Assembly: GCA_015055545.1 (NCBI GenBank)
Contig: SVHY01000003.1
Span: 1 to 64,000, forward strand
Reading direction: 5' to 3'
Source of the DNA: Clostridiales bacterium
GTDB taxonomy: Bacteria; Bacillota; Clostridia; Christensenellales; Borkfalkiaceae
Length of the DNA stretch: 64,000 nt
This document shows, one piece after another, positions 29,286 to 36,853 of the stretch. Position 1 is the stretch's first letter. Every line of letters starts with the position of its first letter. The position numbers were made by a program, and so were the translations under genes. The notes under the pieces are model-generated. The model was given only the letters and a program-made list of their open reading frames with translations. It searched no databases and had not been told where the DNA came from.

Positions 29286-31604
29286 ATGGGTAGTAAACGG
29301 CGTGAAAGTGTATGGATATATCACGTCATCAGCGGGATATTGTTGATGGCGTCTATTTGTTACACTTTTTCGCTGGGTTGGAACGTTACGCTTCGAGCAT
29401 GGCAAGCAATAAAGGATGTTGGGAACTCTTGTGCCTATTATACGTCGTTCATGTTAGATGCTTATGGTTTTGACGTATTCGATGCATCGGCGACGGTGCA
29501 ATATATACCCGAAAGCATGGACGTATTCATGCCTGCGAGCTGGGCGGAAATTAAAGAGTATTGCGCGGGGTTTTGGTCGCGTTTTTCATCCAAAGCGTAT
29601 CTGAAAGGATATTTTGCGTGGTTAGGAACGGGAATTGCAAAGGGAAGTAAGGGATTTTTGCTTGTATTTATTCTTGCGATGCCGTTGATATTGTGCGTCA
29701 TTCTCTCATTCATTCTTTCGGATGAAAGCTATGGTAAACAGAGCATACCGCTTAGAATATGGTTGTTTTTTGAAAAATTTTTCTTTTTCCCGATAGTTCG
29801 CACGATAAAACGTTGGTGGCGTTTTATACACGACGAAGACAAAGACGGATATAAGATAGTCAATATCGATTCGGAGAAAAAGGATAAGGACGGGAACGTT
29901 GAAGCGCATCCAAGCGTTGTTGGCAAGCGATATCGAATTGTATTCATAGCAATATGGATGTTCAATCTAAATATTGCGACGATAGGGTTTGAGTTTATTG
30001 CATGGATGCTGTGGGTTGGTCCTGCGCTTGGATTTTACAACATATTTACACAGATTGCAAAGCTTGCGTTGGATTTATCGGTTGGAATCCGCACGTTGCC
30101 GAAGATTGTTTCGATAGTTCTTGGACTTTGGATATTCCACAAATACCGTCGCCATATTGGGTTTGAACGTTTATCGGACTTAGAAAAGGACGATATGCAG
30201 TTTTTAGAAGACAACCCTGGCAATTATACGGTCGTAGGGAAACCACGCGTTGGAAAAACAAAGCTGATCACGCTGTTGGCAAGATTGGAAAATAAACGTT
30301 TTCGTTTCCGTGCAAAGCGAAAAATGATGGAAGATATGAAACAATTCCCCGCACTGAACTGGCACGCTGTGCGGCAAACAGTGGATAATTTTCGTAAACT
30401 TCCGAAATTCGGTTTGGAATATATCCGTGGGTTTTGCGAAGAATTGCAATCCTGTTTTGAGAGTCGTAAAAGCATGAGCGACAAAGAACGCAAAGGGACG
30501 TTAAAAAATTTTCAAGCCCAGGGCTACGTTGGCGATGACTTTATATTCGGGTACGATTATGAGAAATTCGGGATGACGTATAATAATGGATTAATTCTCA
30601 TACCCATTTGGCGCGCTTTAACCTACTATATGGAAGAATATGCCATATACACGTCGGATTCGCTTGTTATAAGCAATTATCCTATACGTTCGACGATACG
30701 TTTTAAACAGCGTGGTCGATGCTTCCCTGTAATGAAATCGAATTGTTTTAAATTACGCCCGCAAGACGTGGAATCGGCGACAACGTGGAGCCATATTATA
30801 CCGCACGACGGTTTGCGATTGGGCGTAAAGTATAACCCAGACGGTAAATATAATAACAGCATAGACAGCGGTTTGCTTGTAATTTCAGAAGCTGGAAAGG
30901 AATTTGGGAATCAAATTACAAACCGTGGGAAGGACAAGGCTGGCGGCTGCAATCCTACAAACGATTTGTGGATGATGAACGCAAAAATGATATCGCATGC
31001 GATGACGGTTAATTATGAATGCTATACTCGTATCATGGTAGATGAGCAGCGCAGCGGTTCGATACAAACAGATTTCAATGAACTTGGAACCAAACTAACG
31101 CTAAAAAGGCGAACGAAAGATAAGATAATGATGCCTTTTTTTGCACTGGAAGAAGCCGCCTATATGCTAATTTGCAGTGCATACGATAAAATTTATGAGT
31201 TTTACTGGTCGCGACACGGGAAAGATTGTTTGACGATGCACGCGCTGTCCTGGTTGGATGGCATTATAAATAGTCACTATGTACGGACAATGAACGTGTT
31301 CGGTTCAAATGATGTCAAATTAAGGACTACGGACGAATCGAGTGGCGAAACGATGGAAAAGAGCAAGGACGAAACTCTACACGTAATGAAAGGAATGACG
31401 GACGGCGATGTGTACGATACGGGATTTTTCGGGATTGTTTACCGTGAAAAGTTCAAACGGTCGGAAGTCGGTGGACGTGAAAAAATCCCGTGCTTTACAA
31501 GCAAGTCACCAACAATACCACAAATGGTATTCCAACAAAGTCATATGTATAAAGAAGTGTTTAAATACTTTAAAGTTGATGAATTTAATGACGACGTGGC
31601 GTAA
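29286..31604 (+). CDS. Polytopic membrane P-loop ATPase (possible Zot/pI-like or T4CP-like motor)
   Basis: Several N-terminal TM segments, Walker A VVGKPRVGKTKLITLLA, Walker B-like GLLVISEAGKEFG, DEQRSGSIQTDFNELGTKLTLKRR. Confidence 0.6.
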   Translation: MGSKRRESVWIYHVISGILLMASICYTFSLGWNVTLRAWQAIKDVGNSCAYYTSFMLDAYGFDVFDASATVQYIPESMDVFMPASWAEIKEYCAGFWSRFSSKAYLKGYFAWLGTGIAKGSKGFLLVFILAMPLILCVILSFILSDESYGKQSIPLRIWLFFEKFFFFPIVRTIKRWWRFIHDEDKDGYKIVNIDSEKKDKDGNVEAHPSVVGKRYRIVFIAIWMFNLNIATIGFEFIAWMLWVGPALGFYNIFTQIAKLALDLSVGIRTLPKIVSIVLGLWIFHKYRRHIGFERLSDLEKDDMQFLEDNPGNYTVVGKPRVGKTKLITLLARLENKRFRFRAKRKMMEDMKQFPALNWHAVRQTVDNFRKLPKFGLEYIRGFCEELQSCFESRKSMSDKERKGTLKNFQAQGYVGDDFIFGYDYEKFGMTYNNGLILIPIWRALTYYMEEYAIYTSDSLVISNYPIRSTIRFKQRGRCFPVMKSNCFKLRPQDVESATTWSHIIPHDGLRLGVKYNPDGKYNNSIDSGLLVISEAGKEFGNQITNRGKDKAGGCNPTNDLWMMNAKMISHAMTVNYECYTRIMVDEQRSGSIQTDFNELGTKLTLKRRTKDKIMMPFFALEEAAYMLICSAYDKIYEFYWSRHGKDCLTMHALSWLDGIINSHYVRTMNVFGSNDVKLRTTDESSGETMEKSKDETLHVMKGMTDGDVYDTGFFGIVYREKFKRSEVGGREKIPCFTSKSPTIPQMVFQQSHMYKEVFKYFKVDEFNDDVA

Positions 31605-32118
31605 GCTTGGTACCGAAACGGCGACGTGACGGAAGTGGATGCACGGAAGCGCGGTAAATTTCGCTTGGCGAAATTTCCTGCAAACCAGAAAAGAAAAAAG
31701 ACGCTCCTGCCGTGTGGCAAGGCGCGTTGGACAGTGGGCACGGGGCGCGCGCGGCGCATATCCCATTATTAGCCCAAGTTTGTCTGAATAGACACGCTTG
31801 GTAGTTTTTGCGGAAAAAGGCGACGGGGGCGTGTCAATAGAACGGGAATTGGGATTTTGCGAATTTTTATTGCCGATTCCCTGTGCTGGCTTAGCCAAGC
31901 AGGGTCGGCTAAAAACGCAAACCCGTCTTTGTGTCGCCCCCGCCGCCCCGCAAAAACTTTGGCGGACAATGTAAAAATAATGCGCGCGAGAAACGCGCGT
32001 ACCGCATTAGCTGTCTGGACCGCGTAAGCGTGTCTGGACCGCGCCACGGAAAAACAAGGCAAAAAATCAAAAAATTCGGCGAAATCTCCGACCGTCGGAG
32101 ACGCCAAAGGGGGAACGT
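31605..32118. other. Structured intergenic region
   Basis: ~510 bp without a convincing ORF; AAATTTCGC-TTG-GCGAAATTT hairpin; long stem 31804-31831/31935-31957; repeated TGTCTGGACCGCG at 32012 and 32031. Confidence 0.5.
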
Positions 32119-32343
32119 ATGCTGCCGAAACAATCGAAATACAAAGAATTGTCGCCTGCGTTGCAGAATGTGATGGATTATTTGAACAAAGCTTTGGCGA
32201 AGGGCTCACGTTATATCAGTTATACTGACATAGGCAAAGCGTTGGAAAAGAAGCGGTCAAAGCACGCGGTAGCGTACGCAATAAATCGCCTGCGCCAGCT
32301 CGGCTACGTTCGAGTGCGTGACGGGAAACTTTCGTTGATATAA
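32119..32343 (+). CDS. Small winged-helix-like protein
   Basis: 74 aa; ISYTDIGKALEKKRSKHAVAYAINRLRQLGYVRVRDGKLSLI; RBS AAAGGGGG. Confidence 0.65.
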   Translation: MLPKQSKYKELSPALQNVMDYLNKALAKGSRYISYTDIGKALEKKRSKHAVAYAINRLRQLGYVRVRDGKLSLI

Positions 32344-32356
32344 GGGGGAAAAGACG

Positions 32357-32569
32357 ATGAGCTTTTATATAGAAACTATTAAGGTGATTCATTTAAAATG
32401 TGAACGTTGCGGAAAAAGTGATAGTTATACTGGCCTTAGAACGGCAAAGGACGCGCGCTCGTACGGTTGGGGCATATCCAAGGATTATAAAAAGTGTTAT
32501 TGTCCTGATTGTGCGCCGAAATATCGGAATGTTGGCATGGCGTACGGCGGGGTTTGTAGTTGGCGTTGA
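32357..32569 (+). CDS. Small zinc-finger-like protein
   Basis: CERC...CYCPDC; RBS AAGGGGG. Confidence 0.6.
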   Translation: MSFYIETIKVIHLKCERCGKSDSYTGLRTAKDARSYGWGISKDYKKCYCPDCAPKYRNVGMAYGGVCSWR

Positions 32570-32616
32570 CGTCGAAAAGGTGGAAATCGAATTTCCACCA
32601 TATCACCGGGAGAAAG
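32543..32616 (+). repeat. Left arm of 74-bp inverted repeat
   Basis: Reverse complement of 34150-34223 with 2 mismatches; contains GGTGGAAAT-CGA-ATTTCCACC hairpin. Confidence 0.9.
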
Positions 32617-32685
32617 GTGGACGGCCAATTTCCACCATATCCCCGGGAGAAACTATTCAATAAAATTGTAGCAGGAGCAAAGGAA

Positions 32686-33798
32686 ATGAACGTTGCGCAG
32701 GGAAACGTCAACAATGAAAAATACTTCAATTGTACGAATGGAATGTTGAAATTGGACATTCCAAGCCTTGCTGCGTTCGTGCTGGGAACGATAGACGGCT
32801 ACGCCCGTACGTCGCAAAAGAAACGCTACCGTGCAACATTGTCGGCGATAGCGAGTGATTACGGGTGCAGTCCACGGCAAATTAGCCGTACCGTCAAAAT
32901 GTTGGACGAAAAGGGTTATATCACGCGTGAATACGATGCGCGCTACGATAAGTGTGTTGCGTACGCTTCGAACTATGGCGGACCGCGTACAAATACATAT
33001 AAAATTCCGCTTTTCCTTTTGAACCGTGAATTTGATATCATAAATAAAGACAAGAAAACAGGCGAAGTGCACACGATTCGCCGTCGTTTAACACGCATCG
33101 AAGCGACGTTTGTTGTTTTGCTTGCATCGATTTGTGGCGAAAACGGCAAATTTAAGGCGACAATGCGTAAGTTTGCGAAGATGGTGCAGGATATATCCCC
33201 GATGACGGCTCAGAAGGCGATTTCAAATTTGTTGCACGCGGATATTATCGCACGTCCAAAGACAGCTACGCACCGTGCGGAAGAAAGCGAATACACGTTC
33301 AAGGACAAGGATTTGTTGAAAGAGATTCGCAAGGTAACGGAAGAAGCAAAGGCACGTCGTGCCGAAAAAGCGAAGATGAAAGAAGAAAAAGGCAAAACCG
33401 CATCCATCATATCGGCGCAGGAACAGGCAGTCAAGGACGCCGATGCGAAGAGTGCACGGGAAAGATTTTACGCCCTGCGTCGGGAACAGGCTGAAATAGA
33501 TGCAGCACGGATACAAGATAAATTGAATAAAATCCCGAAGTTTGCCGCGGCAATGCGTCAAATAAATCAATCGGAAATTCATATGGCAAGACTGGAAATC
33601 GCTGGTGACGTCAACGGTATGCGTGCATTACGCATCCAATGTGCGGGTTGGCGGCATGAAATCGAAGACGTGTTGCAGGATTTTGGCTATACGCAGGACG
33701 ATTTGAAACCAAAGCGGATTTGTTTAAAGTGCTCGGATACAGGATATTTGCCTGACGGAAAGGCTTGTGATTGCTATCCAAAGGGGGGCACGACGTGA
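32686..33798 (+). CDS. Replication initiator/primosome-like protein
   Basis: HTH region (SAIASDYGCSPRQISRTVKMLDEKGYITREYD) and C-terminal CLKCSDTGYLPDGKACDCYP zinc motif; start moved to ATG 32686 after RBS. Confidence 0.65.
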   Translation: MNVAQGNVNNEKYFNCTNGMLKLDIPSLAAFVLGTIDGYARTSQKKRYRATLSAIASDYGCSPRQISRTVKMLDEKGYITREYDARYDKCVAYASNYGGPRTNTYKIPLFLLNREFDIINKDKKTGEVHTIRRRLTRIEATFVVLLASICGENGKFKATMRKFAKMVQDISPMTAQKAISNLLHADIIARPKTATHRAEESEYTFKDKDLLKEIRKVTEEAKARRAEKAKMKEEKGKTASIISAQEQAVKDADAKSARERFYALRREQAEIDAARIQDKLNKIPKFAAAMRQINQSEIHMARLEIAGDVNGMRALRIQCAGWRHEIEDVLQDFGYTQDDLKPKRICLKCSDTGYLPDGKACDCYPKGGTT

Positions 33799-33889
33799 GA
33801 AACACGGCAAAAAATGGGAACGTAGGAATTGGATAAACGACATGAAAAAGCGCGGCAGGGTTCGCGCTTATAGACGTGCAAGAAAGTTG

Positions 33890-33925
33890 AACGCTCGGAC
33901 AAACGGTCTGAGCGTTTTTTGTTAT
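33890..33925 (+). terminator. Rho-independent terminator
   Basis: AACGCTCGGAC-AAAC-GGTCTGAGCGTTTTTTG. Confidence 0.65.
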
Positions 33926-34149
33926 TTTTCAAATAATATAAAAAAAGTCATATCACAAAGACATTTGCAGGGGGTATATATAGACAAAAAGTATACGGTT
34001 TTTCGGCTGGGGGTTTTCTATATATATAAACCTATATAATTTTGTATATAAAATAATACGCGCGCACACGTAAGCAAACGTAAGCGCGCGGGGGCACGCA
34101 AGCGTGCCTGACTTATTTCAGAACGTCGCCAAGAGATAAGCCCCGCCGA

Positions 34150-34223
34150 CTTTCTCCCGGGGATATGGTGGAAATTCGATTTCCACCTTTTCGACGTCAA
34201 CACCAACTACAAACCCCGCCGTA
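34150..34223 (-). repeat. Right arm of 74-bp inverted repeat
   Basis: See 32543-32616. Confidence 0.9.
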
Positions 34224-34376
34224 GCGGGGTGTGCGGCGCGTTGCGCCGAAAAGGCTGTGTTTGATACGTAGCGTGGGCATGAGCTTCGCGCTGGGGGCGT
34301 CGGCAACGTCGCATCCAAGCGGCGAAGGCTGGAAAAAAGCGATTGCCCGTGCCCGTATTTTTTTTGCTAAAAAAAT

Positions 34377-34449
34377 GTTGACTTTTAGTCAACAAATTTT
34401 AAAAAATCGCGTAAAAAGTGTTGACTTTTTGTCAACAATAGTGTATAAT
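34377..34449 (+). promoter_or_regulatory. hicAB promoter and operators
   Basis: Palindromes GTTGACTTTTAGTCAAC (34377-34393) and GTTGACTTTTTGTCAAC (34420-34436); TTGACT-N17-TATAAT. Confidence 0.8.
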
Positions 34450-34479
34450 AATATTAGAAAAAACGAAGGAGAAAGCGCA

Positions 34480-34668
34480 ATGCCGATTACACCAAAGGAA
34501 ATAATCAAGATTTTAAAGAAGAACGGTTTTACGGAAATTAGCCAAAAAGGCTCTCACGTAAAGCTACGAAATGATAAAACGGGAAAAACGGTCATAGTTC
34601 CTATGCACGCGAAAGATATCCCGACTGGAACAGAACAAGCAATATGGAAACAGGCGGGGCTGAAATAA
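34480..34668 (+). CDS. hicA: HicA family toxin
   Basis: MPITPKEIIKILKKNGFTEISQKGSHVKLRNDKTGKTVIVPMHAKDIPTGTEQAIWKQAGLK; start moved from ORF-track 34231 to ATG 34480 with RBS GGAG. Confidence 0.92.
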   Translation: MPITPKEIIKILKKNGFTEISQKGSHVKLRNDKTGKTVIVPMHAKDIPTGTEQAIWKQAGLK

Positions 34669-34707
34669 GCCCCACCTAAAAAGATAAAAAAAGGAGCGTT
34701 GAAAATT

Positions 34708-35175
34708 ATGAAAAAAATTTATCCTGCAATTTTCCATAAGGAAAATGGTTGTTACTGGGTGGAGTTTCCCGATTTGGAAGGCTGCATCACGCAAGGCGCG
34801 ACGTTGGAAGAAGCGTTCGCTATGGCAAAAGAAGCTTTGGCGTTATATCTTGACGGTATGAAAGAATTACCAAAAGCAACCGAAATGAACGCTATTAGTG
34901 TGCAAAATGGCGATACGGTTATGTTGGTAGAAGCTGATAATGCCGATGATATAGTTTATATTAAAACATCGGAAGTGCCGAAGTATATCGAAAACGGGTT
35001 GGAAGAAAAAGGATTGACGAAAGGTCAAGTGGCTTTTATCTTGGACGTAGACCGTTCCTATTTAACGCATATCGTAAAAGGTGAACGTGTGCCGTCTGTT
35101 GATATGGCAAAGCGTATAGGCATTTTGCTTGGGTTTGATTGGCGAATTTTCTACACCAACAACGAAGGTATTTGA
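34708..35175 (+). CDS. hicB: HicB family antitoxin with HTH
   Basis: YPAIFHKENGCYWVEFPDLEGCITQGATLEEAFAMAKEAL then C-terminal XRE HTH. Confidence 0.92.
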   Translation: MKKIYPAIFHKENGCYWVEFPDLEGCITQGATLEEAFAMAKEALALYLDGMKELPKATEMNAISVQNGDTVMLVEADNADDIVYIKTSEVPKYIENGLEEKGLTKGQVAFILDVDRSYLTHIVKGERVPSVDMAKRIGILLGFDWRIFYTNNEGI

Positions 35176-35179
35176 TGAA

Positions 35180-35216
35180 AACCCCGCACGGTAGTATTTA
35201 CCGTGCGGATATTTTA
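35180..35216 (+). terminator. Terminator after hicB
   Basis: CCGCACGGTA-GTATT-TACCGTGCGG followed by ATATTTT. Confidence 0.65.
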
Positions 35217-35338
35217 AGAAAGAAAAAACCGATTTTGATAAAAAATCGGTAGCAGAACGGGCTTTATTTTTTTGGGGAAGTGTAGGGGAAGAATTGAAAA
35301 ATCCCTTTATTTTAAAGGCTTTTTTAGCTTTCAAAATA

Positions 35339-35366
35339 GGTTCAAGTCCCGTCGCCTCAACCAAAA
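35339..35366 (+). repeat. attR: 28-bp direct repeat
   Basis: Identical to 14374-14401. Confidence 0.92.
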
Positions 35367-35408
35367 CACAGGACAGCCGTTGGCTGTCCTGTATTTTGCT
35401 TTCGGCGA
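35356..35408 (+). repeat. 53-bp att-adjacent repeat, copy 1
   Basis: CTCAACCAAAACACAGGACAGCCGTTGGCTGTCCTGTATTTTGCTTTCGGCGA, identical to 36854-36906. Confidence 0.88.
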
Positions 35409-35875
35409 CGGCTCGCGTAAACCACGGATTATCGTGGGTTCACGCGAGGAGCGAGAAAAGAAAAAATTGAGATGAGTACGAACGTTGACGAGCGACGACG
35501 CTCTGCCGAGAGTTCTCGCTTGCGAGAAACGGCAGATACCCGTCGCCGTAAAATATTTCCGTATTGTGTATACGCCGCTAAAGGCGCAAGTCCCGTCGCC
35601 CGTTGGCTGTCCTGTGTTTTGCTTTCGGCGACGGGCGGAAGCTAAACGCTTTGCCGTGGGACGAACTGCCCGTTAAGCAAGGCGTTGATAACGCCTTGTA
35701 GGGGTGAGAAGAGTGAGCGCATAAGCAACGCGCGAACGGTGACCGAGCGCAAGGAATACCGTACCTTGCGCGAGAACACGCGAGAAATGAGAAACGACAG
35801 ATACCCGTCGCATCACTATTATAAATTTAACCATATATACAAAAACACGATTGCAATGAAATGCAACCGTGTTTT

Positions 35876-36088
35876 TCAGTATTCAAGTCTACCGCATAAT
35901 ACATCAATGCTAACTTCAAAATAGTCGGCGATTTTCCAACATTCTATTATACTTGGTTCGTTTAAGCCCTGTTCCCAACGGGATAAATTAGCTTGGCTTG
36001 TACCGATTTCTTTTGCGAGTTGTCGTTGGGATAAGAGCTTTTCTTTTCTTAATTCAGCGATTTTGTTGTTTGCAAAATTATATTCCAT
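35876..36088 (-). CDS. XRE-family regulator
   Basis: IAELRKEKLLSQRQLAKEIGTSQANLSRWEQGLNEPS. Confidence 0.88.
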   Translation of the reverse strand: MEYNFANNKIAELRKEKLLSQRQLAKEIGTSQANLSRWEQGLNEPSIIECWKIADYFEVSIDVLCGRLEY

Positions 36089-36099
36089 AAAAATATTAT

Positions 36100-36150
36100 A
36101 TACAAAAATGTATCAAAATGCTTGACAAATACAAATTTGTATCATATAAT
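36100..36150 (+). promoter_or_regulatory. Divergent promoter with ATACAAATTTGTAT operators
   Basis: Palindromes at 36100-36113 and 36129-36142; TTGACA-N17-TATAAT. Confidence 0.8.
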
Positions 36151-36187
36151 ATATTCGTGGAGTAAATTTTTGGAGGCATTTTTACAA

Positions 36188-36364
36188 ATGAGCGATTCTA
36201 TCGGAACTAAAGAATTTGCAGAAAAATGGAACGTGAAACAATATAAAGTTTCGGAATGGTGTAGATTAGGATTGATTCCTGGGGCGAATCAAGATAAAGT
36301 AAGAAGCCCGTGGCATATTCCTAAGAACGCTACGCCACCGAAAATAATAAAAGGAGAGAAGTAA
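36188..36364 (+). CDS. Small MerR/excisionase-like HTH protein
   Basis: IGTKEFAEKWNVKQYKVSEWCRLGLIPGANQDKVRSPWHIP; start moved to ATG 36188. Confidence 0.65.
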   Translation: MSDSIGTKEFAEKWNVKQYKVSEWCRLGLIPGANQDKVRSPWHIPKNATPPKIIKGEK

Positions 36365-36365
36365 A

Positions 36366-36818
36366 ATGAAAAAAATTTTATCTGTTATTTTGATGATATT
36401 TATGATGTTTTCAATGGGAATAATGGCGGTCGCTTGTAAGGATAAATTTACAGGAAGTTCATATAATATTGATACTTCGGTCAATAATTCTTCTGATAAC
36501 AATAACTCAAATGCTTTGTATAGCCAATTAGAATTTATTGCGATCCAAGAATTAGGTAAGCGACTTTCCCATGAGATTAAATCTACAGGTACTCGCTGGA
36601 ATTCTCATATTGACCCTTCAAACTGTCTATATACTATTGGAAGTATTGGAAAGGCGGAAGGTTCTTTTTTTAAGTATGAGGTTAACGGAGTATGTTATCT
36701 TTATGATAAATACGGGTCGCCGGCTTTGCAATATATAGATGGTTCTGGGGGGTCTATCGTAGCTTTTAAAGTATGGATTGCAGAAGACGGGTATGCTTTA
36801 CTTAGTTTTGAGGATTAA
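36366..36818 (+). CDS. Small lipoprotein
   Basis: Signal plus AVAC lipobox, 150 aa. Confidence 0.65.
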   Translation: MKKILSVILMIFMMFSMGIMAVACKDKFTGSSYNIDTSVNNSSDNNNSNALYSQLEFIAIQELGKRLSHEIKSTGTRWNSHIDPSNCLYTIGSIGKAEGSFFKYEVNGVCYLYDKYGSPALQYIDGSGGSIVAFKVWIAEDGYALLSFED

Positions 36819-36853
36819 GAATGTTAAAAGCAATTCAAGATAGATATAAACTG

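Larger units (their letters stand above)
14374..35366. mobile_element. ~21 kb integrative element inserted in tRNA-Pro
   Basis: Flanking 28-bp direct repeats, tRNA target, adjacent tyrosine integrase, XRE switch, Rep-like gene, HicAB, block of ORFans. Confidence 0.93.

Noticed and set aside
33767-34039. 90-aa ORF after Rep
   Set aside because: Overlaps the Rep end and reads through a clear terminator hairpin; the short basic stretch KKRGRVRAYRRARKLNAR is intriguing but start and end are not supported.
34018-34206. 62-aa minus-strand ORF MVLTSKRWKSNFHH...
   Set aside because: Encoded by the 74-bp inverted repeat; repeat-derived, not an independent gene.
34231-34479. N-terminal extension of HicA in the ORF track
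   Set aside because: Runs through the hicAB promoter and operators; real start is ATG 34480 with RBS.
14374-35366. Standard ICE/conjugative transposon interpretation
   Set aside because: No relaxase, VirB4, VirB6-like or CHAP/lytic transglycosylase recognised; the lone membrane ATPase could be T4CP-like, so this is kept only as an alternative.
14374-35366. Tailed prophage interpretation
   Set aside because: No terminase, portal, major capsid, tail tape measure, holin or endolysin recognised in any ORF.
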